A stretch of DNA of 64,000 bases from Megalopta genalis (GCF_051020955.1 NC_135019.1:24185375-24249374); one strand, 5' to 3'; counted from the first letter of the stretch, positions 35,396 to 47,995 are shown. The notes: a model not told the origin generated them from the letters alone. A program made the numbers and translations.

Positions 35396-37790
35396 CTTAA
35401 CAATTTCATGTTAGTAAAATATTTTATTCAATTTTTATATTATACTACATTTTTATTTTATATTATATTTTATTCAACACAAAGCAAAGTTATATGATCA
35501 TATAATGGATTAGCGTAAGAATTAATTTTTAAGTACAAACTTTTTTAAACAATTTTGTCACATATATATATAGATGACACTGTAGTGAAAGTATTAACAG
35601 CGTAATTATGATACATCGTTTTAACAGCGCAATTATGATATAGTTTATTAATAATATAAATAGGATAAATTTTGTTAATGATATAATTATAATACATTTT
35701 TAAAAAAAACTCCGTCAAATCGATTTTTCTAATTGAAATCTTCGCGAGATTACGTTTACGTGACTCCAGTCGTCAAATTTAAACGATGGAATGCATCATA
35801 CTGAATATGTACTATTTCAATTTCCTCACGTTTTATAGGTCAACCTTTTGAGTACTGAATATACTACCACGAGAATTCATTCTTCACTTTTAGTCTTCAC
35901 CTCAATCATAGCCCCAACAATGTATGTATATATATATATATATTTCGATTTTATATTGTAGTAAAAGTTCCGAAACATGAAATACAATGGGCCATTCATC
36001 TAAAAATTAGATAACCGCGGTTGTTAAACCATTTATTCCAGGTTTATCTGCGGATTTGATGGATTTGTGACAAAAATAAATAACTGCAATTTTAAACGCA
36101 ATAGAGAGTAATGGTATTAAAAAAATATTGATGCATTACTTACAAATCACTCAAATTATTAAACAAAGGAAGCATTTCTAAAGTGGATTCTGTTGCTTGT
36201 AATAAATGTAGAACCTTTTTTTGCATACAGATTGTCATTGTCACTAGTTGCGGGCTAAATCTGAACAAATAATTAAAAATAATCTGACATTGCTACTGCC
36301 TCGTAATTCACTTACGCATTTTTATCGAATTTTTTTCACGAATGCATTAAATAGTCATATTTCTGAAATATGTAACAGAGTTTGTTGAAATGTATGTAAT
36401 ATAACAACGAGGTAAAATGCGTGAAAAATCAATTTACAATTAGCAAAAGCACTCAGATTATTCGCTTCACAACAATGTGTTTATTTTATAAGCACGTCTT
36501 TATGTTTCCCTTGAATATTATAGGCGGAAAAAAAGTTGTTTGAAAAAAGGTCATTACATAAAAATGGTGAATATTGTGTTCTTCTTTAAAGCACATTTTT
36601 CGAAGGAACACAAAAGACGTTAGTAAAATTATTATTGCGTAAACTTTAAGGTTAGACCTGCTCCTTCAAGTTAAATCTAATCAGTAAATACGTGACGTGA
36701 AAGCGGGCGGAAAAAATATTTTAACTATTCCGGGAAGGAGCCCAGAAGGTTGGAGAGAAACCTCGTGTTGCAAAGTGCACGCCGAGTAATGTGCTTAAAT
36801 AAACATGCTCAGCTATTAAAAGCTTTAGATTATCATTAAACCTTGCAGCATGTTTTATTAAGAAATGTCCGCCGGCACAAAAGCCGTGAATAATTTTGTT
36901 GCACACTGTAGCTTAACTATTTCTCCAGAAATGGGACTTCTAGTGCAAAATCTTGCGCTACGTGCATTGGCGACGACCATTTTTCGCTGTGAACATACTT
37001 GTGCACTATGATAATATGGGTACAAATGTTCCACGTTCTTTTTCTAGATGAAATTCTTTTAAATTGACTAGATCAATTTTCGTTCGGATCTAAAAGTAGG
37101 TATTTATTTATTGACAAATGATTCATTTTTCTCCACTCTACTAATCTAACCGTATCGGCATTAAAAACAGATTTTTCTCATAGATCGTCCACACTGATCC
37201 AAGATGTGATATGAATGATGATTTTTCAAGATCCAAGAAATTTCAAAAATTATTTTCCATATTGATTTCAATAAGTTGCAAGCAATATGTACCGAAACCT
37301 CCATTATCTGAACTTACATAATCTGAATTGTTTACCATTTAAGCATGGTTTACATGTTCACAGTTCAATTTAAGGGGGCCCGTAGGCAATAAAATCTATT
37401 TTCTAAATCAGTAAACACTTAGTCTAGCGTTGTGATTAGGTACATATTTTATTGTCCGAATATCAATGTTCTTTCAACTAGTTCGAAGTTACACTGATAT
37501 TCCTCAATTCTTTTAATTTGCCTAGTGCATTAAACTGCATTTATCAATTTCAATTATAAATTCACAGTTTATCCATAATTTTTCTATGTATTTTCCAAAC
37601 GGTGATATTTTGTCAACTAGTATGATATTAAAACTATATTTAAAAATTTTTTTAATTCACCCAATGCATAAATGCATAAAATCCACAGTCTGGATACAAA
37701 CACTGCTCCATTATCGTACGCTCATGTTCCCCCTATTTGCATCAAAACTCTAGAGTATCGACGTTCTTAAATTCTTTAATCTGTTTAGTG
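35396..37790. other. Long AT-rich stretch, minor repeats only
   Basis: AACAGCGYAATTATGATA occurs twice in tandem at about 35598-35642 with a weaker third unit near 35670. A short (TA)n is at 35929-35942. No gene seen; the 61-codon ORF at 36721-36906 has no features. Confidence 0.55.
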
Positions 37791-38420
37791 CTTAGCGCAT
37801 CTTTCCGTTTCTCTGTCTAAAACGCATAAAATCCAGACTCGGTCATTTCTCGATGCTGCCGTTGCAGCGAGATCGAAATAAATAATCCGTTTCCTTGGGG
37901 CCGGTCCGGCGACTTCGGGTGGAAGCGATTTCATTAGAGAAATTGTTGTTCGCGTCAGGAAAGCAATGCAGATATTTCGAGTCGTCTCGTTAAGTGAAAC
38001 ACCTTGTACATAGGTACTGAGGGATACATGGCGCGGGGCTTTCCCGTCCCGGAAAAATAACCGGAGAAGTATGGAACCCGGGAAACGCAGCGCGCAGCGT
38101 TCGTCGCTTTTCGAAGGACGCGGTGTTTGCATTAGCTTGTTCGCCGCGATGCACATCCGTTCTGGGTTGTTTGGCTGAACGCGTGTGTTTAGTTGCTTTG
38201 TGGCGTCGGCAGTCTCGGTGAACCACCGGCGTTGCCACGGAAAAATGGAGGAGCGGCTTCCTTACACGCTCTAATATTGTAAAGTGCTAACCGAGAATCG
38301 GTTACATTGCCACGCCGCCGATTGCAACTCGGAATTCTCAACTATTCATGGCTCCACCGCGTAACCGGGCAGCTACGTTCCCCCAAGTGCACTCAACGGT
38401 TTGATTACCTGCTCCCTGAA
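37791..38420. other. GC-rich island, no gene proven
   Basis: The 123-codon minus ORF (37785-38156) runs across the inverted dispersed repeat at 37948-38012, so its middle is repeat-derived. CpG words are dense at 38030-38250. Confidence 0.45.
37948..38012 (-). repeat. Dispersed GGTGTTTCACTTAAC repeat, minus copy
   Basis: Partner of 34971-35040 in opposite orientation. See that entry for the shared bases. Confidence 0.65.
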
Positions 38421-38479
38421 TACTAATTTTAATCCCCTTAAAATATTTTCCAACAGTTTCCGATGCTCCTCTGACAGTT

Positions 38480-39090
38480 CAACTTGAATTTTTGCAGAAA
38501 ATTACACAAAGTTAGGGACAAATATATGTTAGCATCCTTTATAAAACTAAACTGAATTTTTTTTTTAGAAATGACAAAAAAAATAATATCTCGAGTTTGT
38601 ACACTTATTCATCTGAGCCTATAAAACGAAAATTTAAAAAATGCGTTTTGCAGACCTCGGTAACTTGTACGCATGCTGAAAATTTCATCGGAATTGGCTG
38701 ACGTTATTACGAGTTACAAATTATTTTTGACACTTTCGACCATTCAACTGTTAGAAATCTGCAATTTTTTAAATCTTCCAACACTTGTAGCTTGGCTTTG
38801 CGTTAATCGAAATGGAATTTCCAGCATGCATATACATAAGCGATATCTAAGTGAGATCTACAAAAAGCATTTTTTAAATTCTCGTTAGAAATTCAAATTA
38901 AAAAACTGACGTTATGAAACTGGAATTTTTATTTTTAGTTGTCGTTCGAAGTAATAACAAAATTTAAAAAAGATACTTTAGTCATTGTATAGTAAACTAG
39001 TTCTCCTAATATTTAAACAAAATTCAAGACATTTAGGTGAATTTGAAAAAAGTTATACCGTTTTTAAGAGTATCTAGTTATATTTGTCTT
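38480..39090. mobile_element. Degenerate long-inverted-repeat MITE, family member 1
   Basis: Internal words ATTCATCTGAGCCTATAA, GACCTCGGTAACTTGTACGC and GAAAATTTCATCGGAATTGG match, in order or inverted, those of the element at 47996-48578. The right side (AGTTATACCGTTTTTAAGAG) matches its subterminal AGTTATTCCGTTTGAAAAGG. Terminal CAGTCG ends are not preserved, so limits are approximate. Confidence 0.6.
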
Positions 39091-41118
39091 CCAGTGTAGG
39101 TCGTCAAAGAAAAGTTTCTAACAAGCGAAGTTCGGCAACCCGAAAATTCCGATTTTTTTTAGACTATGTAAGTTTACTGGGGATCTTAAAAGAAGTTTTG
39201 AGCTATTTTTATTATCGACCACAATTCATTCCTTCAGTGTGAGAATACCGCTTATGTATGAAGATAGTTCAATGTTCCCCTAGGTATCTATGTATGTATA
39301 CATCTTTGAAACTGCAATAGCTATAAGAAATGGACGGAACAAAAATTTAATAGTATTTTATGCTTTTTAAGGAGACGTTATTAAAACAATGAAACATTTT
39401 TGTTTAAATAAAACATTCCGCACTAGCATGGTTTAAAGTAATTTGAATTTTTCCTCTCGTTGAAAACCTCTTTATAACTGAAAATGTGTATTACAAAAAC
39501 GTGTGCTTTTTGCAGGATAATGTCATTCGAGTCTGCTCTTCTACGCGAATGATAATTTTTGGAAAAGGAAATTAATAGTCCCATTCATAGTTTTATTTGT
39601 AAAATCTATATTAGTTACACTTGGCGTACGTAATGAAGTGTTCTAAAACTTAGTTGCAAAAAAGCGCAGAGAACAATATGTTGATTAAATTATTGCGTTA
39701 TTAACGGAAGATTTTGACGTTAATGGACTTCTCGGTACATCTCAATACGTTTCTGAAACTTTCGAAATGTAAATGTAGTTTATAAAACATCACTGGCTTC
39801 TCCTCTTATGAATAAAACATTATCTGATCAATATTCTTCTGCATTAAGTGCACACCTGACGATTCAAATATCCTTCTCTTATTTTAAATCGAGTTTCCAG
39901 CGACAGAAACGAAAATTTTGAATACAAAATTCGGGTTAAATAGAATTCTAAATCAACCAATAATAATATCCCAAGTAAGAGATTATCCTATTAGAAGAAC
40001 CAGAGTATCATTCTATTATCATCGGAAAAATGTCAGTTTTGACAGCAGGGAATGATATGTCTGTGCCAAATATACCTGTAGGACGTATTGGAAATTTATA
40101 TATCAAGTTTGAGTAATTTGATTTATCTAAGGTTTTAGACGAAAATTGTGTTTGAAGACACTGCACGATGGCGGTTTAATTGATACGTTGGATTAGCAGG
40201 ATTTGATCGTCGAAAATCTCGCGTCAAGTTTTCGACTCCGCTTCTTTAGCATAGGAACCATTTCATTTATAATAACGCCGCGCAAGCTCGGTCACGTAGA
40301 CTTTTAGCCAACGTAAAAAGCGTACGTTCGCACCTTTTATTACTGCTATTATTCATAATGCCGCCACTTTAATTACTGCGCTCTTTTTTCCGCCGCACAC
40401 TTAAAAAAGAAAGTTCCATAACCTCTACCTCCGATTTAAGAAACGGACGATGTTCTGCATAATAGTTCAAAATGACGAATGCCCCGGCTCCGTCTCCATA
40501 TTATTCTTCACCGTAATATTTTATGCAATTCTAGGTAATGGAATTTACGGATTTCATTTTTTGCAACAAACCATTCCGAGCTGTTGAAAATATTATTTAT
40601 CGCCTGGATGTAATGATAAAAGTTATTTCACTAAAATTAGTAATAGAAAACAAGAGAAGAAACAACGGCGAAATGAGTTAAAATCCGTAACGTTGTTCCA
40701 AGAAACAATTCGATAAGATGTTTCTCTTACCATATCAATTTTTATACAATTACACGGGGTGTAAAATCTTAATTATGCATCGCCATATACTAACTACTCA
40801 CCACAGATTAGAACACGATTTCGCAACCACAATTCCCTTCTTTACTCGTTGTTGTTTGAAAACTGTTGTCTTACCTGGAAAAATAATCGAATTGTTAGAA
40901 AGCCACGGCGCTCAAATTAATTATGCTCAATGAATACTTTCGATATTCGATTGTACAAGGAGCTTCCAATTTGAATAATTTTCGAAACAATAGAAATTCC
41001 TTATATCGAATTGACAAATTGAAAGTAAACTAAACAATTGACATTATAAATCATTTCCTCTTCGAGCGACAACAAGTTTGAAGTAAGATTATTCACGTCA
41101 CGAATAATACAATGATTT
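39091..41118. other. No gene seen; strong antisense 5' splice-site match near 40868-40880
   Basis: On the minus strand TTTTTCCAG then GTAAGACAAC is a near-ideal donor site, but the frames upstream of it are short. It might mark a non-coding exon or be chance. A 71-codon plus ORF (40718-40933) covers the same bases. Confidence 0.4.
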
Positions 41119-41628
41119 ATGGAAAGCGCGACATGTATTTCACTATCCATAAAAACTGTCGAATTGACACACGGAACAGATGAGAATCTTTCAGCACGTT
41201 TTCTTCGCTATTTCACAGACGTTCAACCGTGTAAAACAAGTACCAGGTGTACATATCGTTCATATTCCGATATCTGTGTTCCTCCCCATACGGCAAACAT
41301 TGACTGTCAGCGTTCACATTATGTTCATGCGGTTTTTTGCACAGTCGTTTTTGATCGATCGCGTTTGACTGTCACAGTATGTCTTGTATTATCGCGTCCC
41401 GCCGTCGCGTCGAATCGTTCTTTTTCACTGCGATACGGCACTCCGAAGCGATTTGATACCGACGAAAATCCAGAAAAAGGAACCACACTCGATACAAACA
41501 TTGCATTTTCCACACGATTGGAACCGCGAGCAATGCGATACCGTGGAATCGCGGCGCGCATTCTTATCTGGAAAGTTTCCCGCGTACTCGGCAATTTACC
41601 GAGGGCCAGATACGATTCGTTTGGATAG
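41119..41628 (+). CDS. Orphan ORF of 169 codons, possibly chance
   Basis: The longest open frame in the window, ATG at 41119 to TAG. I recognise no domain, signal peptide or membrane segment. It has eight cysteines, no repeats and unremarkable codon use. It lies at the edge of a GC island where stop codons are rarer, and competing ORFs on both strands overlap it (41325-41660 minus, 41384-41650 plus). One ORF of this length is not surprising by chance in several GC islands read in six frames. Transcription or conservation would be needed to call a gene. Confidence 0.15.
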   Translation: MESATCISLSIKTVELTHGTDENLSARFLRYFTDVQPCKTSTRCTYRSYSDICVPPHTANIDCQRSHYVHAVFCTVVFDRSRLTVTVCLVLSRPAVASNRSFSLRYGTPKRFDTDENPEKGTTLDTNIAFSTRLEPRAMRYRGIAARILIWKVSRVLGNLPRARYDSFG

Positions 41629-43214
41629 GGGTACATATAACCGGCCATAAAAAACTCCATACGCGTCCTAATCTCGGAAGATCGATAACCGGAAACTTTC
41701 AGCGATTTCCCCGATTACAGGAACGCTGCTCGATCACCACAGCGTAAAAATACTCGGGACATTAAAATTTCATTGCCGTCTAATTAATCTGCTCTCGATT
41801 GCGATAAAGGCCAACCGATTTTTCCCCGGTTGTATCGGACAAGCCGGCCATAAATACGGGTTTCCCCGATTTATCCGCAAATAGATTTCTCCAGGCGGAT
41901 TAAAATCGACCTTTTTCCCGCGACCGCACGCGTTGACGTTCGGTTTGCTTTTTATTAGTTACACCGGGCCGGCACCGTGTAATATTTTGAAATAGGAGGG
42001 GACCGCGGACATTCACGCCGGACATGTTCTAACCACGGTGTTTAATCGATATATCGGCATCCGCGAAGGTGACGAGGTGAGACTTTTTTTCCGTGACTAG
42101 ACTTTTTTTGCACCAGTCGATTACAGCTCGAAGGAAGAATTTTGTTCACGTTTTTGTCACACGGATGTCCTGTCAGGCAGTTTATCTTTGTAAACCTGGA
42201 ATTTGTTGTAAAACGATATTGATGACGAACATATGTTTCTTCGTTGACACTGTTCTTTGACTTTTGAAATTCATTGTTATTGTAACGTATTAGAACAGTC
42301 CGACTCTCACTTGGATTTGTAGAATAATAAAATATGCGAATAGCAATCGCTATGGCTTGTTTCTAGTTTCTTTTCTGGGAATCTTCGAGGTGTATAATGT
42401 ATTCAGGACTAAAATGCATTCTTAAAATGTGTACCGTAGACATACATAATCCTAGAACGATCGCACAATATTTTTAATATGTCTGCAAACGTGTAAATAA
42501 ATATAACCTGTAATATACAGATAATATATGTACCGAAAAATAGGAAAAGATCATTCTAGGATTAAAAGAAGTATGACTTCATTTTACTGATCTCGCTAAA
42601 TGCTGATTTTTACAATCAAACATTATCCAAAGTGTTAAACTAATTATTGGAATTGTAAAGGTATTGTTCATGTATCCTTGTCACCGGTTATGTGACCGAT
42701 CCTTATTGTTAGACGGTGGATCTTTACGCAAAATAATAATTATTCACATCGATTATGCAAAACGGATAATAGATAAAAATGTATCTCTTCTTTCGACGAA
42801 ATTAAGACAACAAAAGTAATGTAACAAATTTTTCCATTCATCCATTTTTCCTGTAAGTGCATGAAATAGTCTAATAATTATCAATCTATCATTCTAACGT
42901 TCTATCTTGTACGTATGATGCGTGCCATAAAGTTCGCAGAGGGCGATGCCGTGCATTTACACGGGCATTTACAGATCCTCGTATTATTTAGTATGGTTTT
43001 GGAACTAACTAACATAATATAATAATATTGGACTTATATGAATTGGCTGAAATCGAGAAATTTGTAAAAAAATCAATATTTTATTTTTTATAATTTTGTT
43101 ATTGTTTGTTTTATAATTTTGTTTCGTTGTTGTAATCGCTATCTATGTGAACTCTTTCTCTCGTCGCCTTATTGCTTGGACGATATCACTATCACTGCTA
43201 TCAAAACGATAGAC
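41629..43214. other. GC-rich to about 42080, then AT-rich; no gene seen
   Basis: The GC-rich part contains CGGACAAGCCGGCC and similar words without a long ORF. The AT-rich part is anonymous. Confidence 0.5.
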
Positions 43215-43243
43215 TAACTGTAGAAGAAAACCTTCTACAGTTA
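43215..43243. other. Perfect 12-bp hairpin
   Basis: TAACTGTAGAAG, a 5-nt loop AAAAC, then CTTCTACAGTTA. It lies about 50 bp inside the right end of a piggyBac-type MITE remnant and may be part of it. Confidence 0.85.
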
Positions 43244-43293
43244 CACTTTTACTTTAAGATGTCCCACGAGAGGGGACAGCAGAGTGCAAAGGG
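43244..43293. mobile_element. Right end of a piggyBac-type MITE, left end not found
   Basis: Ends CAGAGTGCAAAGGG followed by TTAA at 43294-43297, matching the right end at 15342-15356. The extent to the left is unknown. Confidence 0.65.
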
Positions 43294-43297
43294 TTAA

Positions 43298-43520
43298 TAC
43301 GTTCAGTGCCGCGTGAGTCACGTATGAGTGACACTAATATTTAACTAGGTTTTTGAAATTCATTTTTATTGTAATAGTAATGATTATAATTGTAGAATAA
43401 AAAATAGTTGCACCGGTATTTCCTATCCACCAATACTTTCACTTTCTAGTTTCGGTGTCATTAATCAAATGACTTTGATATTGTGTGAATTTTTCGAGTT
43501 AACATTCGGCACCCAATGTG
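43298..43520. mobile_element. TTAA-flanked MITE, 223 bp
   Basis: TTAA at 43294-43297 and at 43521-43524. The left end TACGTTCAGTGCCGCGTG and the right end inverted CACATTGGGTGCCGAATG agree at 12 of 18 positions. Subterminal GTCACGTATGAGTGAC is near-palindromic. It shares its left TTAA with the neighbouring CCC..GGG element. Confidence 0.68.
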
Positions 43521-43524
43521 TTAA

Positions 43525-43624
43525 ATAGGAAATGTCCACGCATGACAAGTATACTCGTCGTAACACAAAATATTGCTATTCCTTCGTGACGATTATATTC
43601 GTCGAAAACAGCTAACTGGTTAAA
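43525..43624. mobile_element. Short TTAA-bounded element with palindromic subterminal words
   Basis: Lies between TTAA 43521-43524 and TTAA 43621-43624. GACAAGTATACTCGTC on the left and GACGATTATATTCGTC on the right are both near-copies of the palindrome GACGAGTATACTCGTC. Its right 60 bp match 11078-11137. It could be a complete 96-bp MITE or the right part of a larger one. Confidence 0.6.
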
Positions 43625-44628
43625 CCTAGGCTGCCTCTTATTCAATAAACAGTTCACTGCTACCGAAGACTTCAACGAGTTCGCCATCAAAAATTCCCCT
43701 GTTTTCATAACAACAAGGTCAGTGAATTTACGCGCGCGGCACGTGATAAACCGAGTCTTCGATTTATTTCGCTCGGTGCTGGAACGCACGACTCGAAACG
43801 GATACGGAAGGTGTGGTCTATGGTGACGCCGGGAAGAAAAGACAGAAAAAACCAGGGGACTGCGGACGATAACACGGAAATGTCGGTGAACGGAGACTGA
43901 ACACCATCGGCATTCACGCGGCCCCGCGAAAAAAACTTCCATTTGCAGTTACTTTTTCTCGGCAACGAATTTTCCCGCAGAGACCGGAGACCCATTTCCG
44001 GTCGAAGGCGACATTCGCTCCTCGGAAAAGTCCGGACACGACGGAATCCGAAGCCGCCTAACCGAGACACGTCGTGCTCGATCATTTCGATTGCCTATCA
44101 CTGAATTATGGTGAACCGAACTTCAGTTGACTAGTTTCCGAACTAATTAACATACGGATACGCGCGGCAAGCACCGACCGGTTCCGTTTACACTACTCGT
44201 CGAAGTAATAGCAGCCAGGTCGGGAACTGGTGATTCCTTTACGTGATTCGAATCGCGCGTATTTATGAGCTGCTAACAGCCTAAGTAATTTCAAGGAGCC
44301 CGGTGAATGCCGATCCCATGGAGTCGATGGGTTTTTCGAGCGCGAACGATTTCCTTGGCTTCGGCAAAAACAATTTAGAATCAATCGGGAATGTTAATTC
44401 AGTTAATTCGGAATTCGAACGATTTTTATGCGTTGAATTAATAGACTGTGCAGAATAAAATTTTTTCGATAGTTCTTTAGCGTAATAAAATTGTGGAGAA
44501 TAAAAATTTTCCTTATGGATTAGATCAAACAAAAGCTGGATAAAAATGTATTTTCCTTTTTAGTGATGTCAATACGAAAATCTTTTTAAATTCTTCTTGT
44601 GTCTTCATTGCTCTGTGTTTCCTTTATA
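43625..44628. other. GC-rich island at about 43720-44340, no gene proven
   Basis: Two overlapping minus-strand ORFs (147 codons at 43499-43942, 126 codons at 43705-44085) occupy different frames. The first begins inside MITE sequence at its 3' end, which argues against a conserved gene. Confidence 0.45.
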
Positions 44629-44962
44629 CAGTGACTCTGATTAATAATCGGACGCCTCTTGAAAAGCAATAATATTTTTAGAACTGGACTAAATGACTTG
44701 AATTTTTTTTAGATAATGGAAGGACCATTCTGCTAGACCACAACTGGAATGCTTTCTTTAAATTTTGCTATTGTTTGCAATGACAAAATAAAATAGAAAA
44801 CTCATCTTTTAACTTTTTCATCTGAACCCATGACGAAAATTTTTGACCTTGTAAAGCTGTAAATAACTAAAAATCGTGATAATCGCAGTTTTGTCCCGAT
44901 TTTTGACACTATCGACCAACAAGTGTGAAAAATTCCCACAAGTGATTGCTAATTGTTAAGCA

Positions 44963-45013
<51 letters not shown>

Positions 45014-45375
45014 CGTTAAAGAAACAAATAAAAAAAATAAAATAAAAAGGTGTGAAATATCTGTAGTTTTTAAAATCTTTTAACACTAGTAACTTGACGT
45101 TGCGTTAATCGATTTCAATGAAATTTTCAACAAACATATAACTTACCGAGATCAACAGAACACATTTTTCAAATTTTCGTGATGGGAGTTTTGTATTTTC
45201 TTTTGTCTCTCTAATAGCAAAAATTTAGCAAAATAACAAAATTTAAAAAAAGCATCCTACATAGTTGTGGTCTAGTAGACTGGTCCCTCTATCACCTAAA
45301 AAAAAATTCGTTTAGTCCAGTTCTACAAATGTTATTGCTTTTTAAAAGGAGTCCGAATATTAATTAGAGTCACTG
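44629..45375. mobile_element. Long-inverted-repeat MITE, family member 2, interrupted by (CA)n
   Basis: Both ends begin CAGTGACTCTRATTAATA and continue with TCGGAC.CCT...AAAAGCAATAA, then GAACTGGACTAAA, then a T run and GGACCA.TCT.CTAGACCACAACT. The inverted similarity extends for more than 125 bp with scattered differences. TA precedes the left end (44627-44628), and the right flank has lost it. The interior shares GATTTCAATGAAATTTTC and CATATAACTTACCGAGAT with the element at 47996-48578. No transposase frame. A (CA)n microsatellite occupies the centre. Confidence 0.82.
44962..45013 (+). repeat. (CA)n microsatellite, about 25 repeats
   Basis: Uninterrupted CA dinucleotides inside the inverted-repeat element. 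Confidence 0.98.
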
Positions 45376-45907
45376 TTCGTTTTTGTTATAAATGCATGAA
45401 ATAGTAATCAGTATTAATAGACTATTGATTTTTTTTTAAAGTGAAGATTTTCTAGATTATTTGCTAGACACGGAAGCCAAAAGATATTTGATACCGCTTT
45501 TAATATTTTTAACACGTTGATAATAGAATAGTTGCGATTTTTTCTTACTGTTTTAAATGGTATCTGCTCATTTCTATCATGAATGGAATAAATCTATGTC
45601 TAATTATTAGTTCTGATAGTATGTGAGAACAAGCTTCATAAAATTTTGGATCGATGCTTTCTGTGAAACGAAATACACAATTGTGAATAATAAATAATAT
45701 ATAACATTATAGATAAAATTCGTTTCATACATTGCTATAAATACTTCAATTTCTATACGTTTTCAAACATTTTCCAAGAAACAACAGAATTTAATAACGA
45801 AAATAATGGTAATTTATATATTTTAATTGTTTCTGAAAGTTATATTTCCTTCCGGAGTTAATTGTCAATCTTTCTAGTTTGTAAGCAAATATTTTATATC
45901 TTTGTAG
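45376..45907. other. No gene seen; solitary TTAACACGTTG end at 45509
   Basis: AT-rich DNA. The last bases (ATTTTATATCTTTGTAG) are a plausible splice acceptor for the exon-like ORF that follows. Confidence 0.45.
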
Positions 45908-46123
45908 TTGCTATGCATTTATAGTGCATTGCAGCACTCAATATCACAAGATGGGAATTGCAATGTTCCACAAGAATTGTACATTACTACATTAGCATTA
46001 AGCAGTGATTATTTTGCATTAAATCAAGAATTTATTCTAACCACTAATAAGCCACCCTCGTTCTTTGTTTTTAATCGAAACGATGTTAAAAACATACATA
46101 ACACTGTCTTAGTAGTACCTTAA
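45908..46123 (+). CDS. Possible terminal exon, unrecognised protein
   Basis: I do not recognise a family. ATATTTTATATCTTTGTAG ends at 45907 and looks like a 3' splice site. The frame opens directly after it and runs to TAA at 46121-46123. Residues include QHSISQDGNCNVPQELYITT, LALSSDYFALNQEFILTTNK and PPSFFVFNRNDVKN. The C-terminus is HNTVLVVP. Codon use is consistent and AT-ending, and AATAAA occurs at 46146-46151, shortly after the stop. There is no in-frame ATG near the start, which fits an internal start of an exon rather than a whole gene. No upstream exon was identified. A decayed gene fragment is the alternative. Confidence 0.4.
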   Translation: MLCIYSALQHSISQDGNCNVPQELYITTLALSSDYFALNQEFILTTNKPPSFFVFNRNDVKNIHNTVLVVP

Positions 46124-47995
46124 TTTAGATATTTTCACACTGGAAAAATAAAGCGTTTCTTCTGTCCATTATTTTTGAACTGGATCAACGAAGAATCCGT
46201 CTAACAGCAAGAAATTCATATAACATTTTCTATTAATGGGATACTGTCTATGCAAACATTAATTAATGAAGTTAAACATTCATGGAAAAAATCTCGTAAA
46301 ACATGTTCTTCCATAAAAGCATGCATTACTTTTTAACAAGCTTGAAATATCATGCGTACCAAAGAGTTAATGAATGCGTTGTCTTCGTAGCAAATAAAAA
46401 GTTACTTTTCCAAATTTTACTTAACCGACGCTGGCAACGAGAAAATGAATACTGTTTAAATTCTTATTCAGAATCGATTGTTTCTTTTCGAATTGAATTC
46501 TAGTTATAATATGTTATGAAATACATGGCGTGCTATACAGAGCGGCGTCTATAGGTGTGAAAAATAATAGCAGGTTTTCGCGGAACATTTAAAAAATTCA
46601 ATCACTTTCCTGGAACTGTAATACGGCTTAGGAGTCGTGTTTTCTTTATGAAAGTCTGTAGAGTGAGTATATAGGGTGGAACATGCAATTATCTCGTCCC
46701 TAAATTATGAAATGTTTAATGTGTGTTTGAAGTGTAATGGCGGTCTCATAGGAAACAAGGGTCCGGCTTATGTTGGCTTAATTTACGACCATTCTCCAGG
46801 AGCCTTAATGTGCGGGTCACCAGTATTTACGCGAAGGTAATACGGCCGGCAATCTATTTAGAAATTAAAATGGAGGAGATATATTAACTTCCAGTTTAGT
46901 GGATTACACACGAATAGTAGTGTAGATTTTTAACCACATTTTTAACGCTGCAATTGCTGTTACTGTTTCCCTATTGTTCTCAATTCTTGCCGACACTACT
47001 CTTATTATTATTAACGCTAAAGAACTATCGAAAAGCGACAAATGTATATTGTTTCATAACAATTACAAGATTGCATTTATACACACTTCGTATGATTATT
47101 ATTAGAATATATAGTTTAATAAAGATGTTCATCATAAAGTTTCCCATAGAAAGATTTTTATAATTTGTATAATTGTAGAGGAAAGAATTAGATATCCAGT
47201 CTTAGTGTTAATAACATTACTTCTACTTAGAAATTAATAAAGAATAATCTAGCTTGGCAGATTGCATATACGTAAGAATGAAAATTTTAAACTACATTTT
47301 TATTCCTGCAATTACTAAACTGCGAATTATTAATATAAAAATTTTGTGGGTTCAATAAGTTCATAATGATTTATCAAAATTCTTATATGCTTCTAATTTT
47401 TCATAATATCCTTAGTTTCGCGATAAACGCATAAAATCTAATAAAATCTAATAATTACTATTACTATTTACTCTGTTCTTTTTTTTTAGGTATTATTATT
47501 CGTTATTACTATCTTTAAGTATTATTATTAATGTAAAATAAAATAGTTTATTATTAAAATATTATTCAAGCTATTTAATAGTAACGAAATAACGTAGGTA
47601 ATAGGTTCATAAAATGTAAGACTTATCGTTCCTTGAGAAATTAAACTCGGCCAGCCTAACCGCAATTATTGCATAACAATATCTATTTCAATGAATGTTT
47701 AATAAGACAGACTGTACGAAAGTAACAGAATACAATTTGTATGCTAAAACCTTCTAGCATGCGAGCTCCGCGTGAAGTGTATGATATTTTAAATTAAAAG
47801 TTGAGAAAACATTTTAATTGCTGTTTCCAAAGTAGCCTCAATTATAAATAGAATTGTGCTAATGTTGGTTTTAATTTCATAAATAACAGCTTTAACATCG
47901 AAGTTGGCATTCAACTGTTTAAATATTTAGCAACCCATTTCGACAGAAATTGACGAAACATTCATAACACCGCGAATACATGATTATTACACATA
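46124..47995. other. AT-rich DNA, nothing recognised
   Basis: ORFs of 66-69 codons without features. TATAGGGTGGAACATGC near 46671 weakly resembles the dispersed GGGTGTTTCACTTAA ends. Confidence 0.5.

Noticed and set aside
37785..38156. 123-codon minus-strand ORF
   Set aside because: Its middle is a dispersed repeat also present at 34971-35040.
43215..43243. Hairpin resembling a bacterial intrinsic terminator
   Set aside because: The context is eukaryotic and no gene precedes it. It is probably part of a MITE.
43499..44085. Two overlapping minus-strand ORFs of 147 and 126 codons
   Set aside because: They are in different frames, one extends into MITE DNA, and GC-rich sequence lacks stops by chance.
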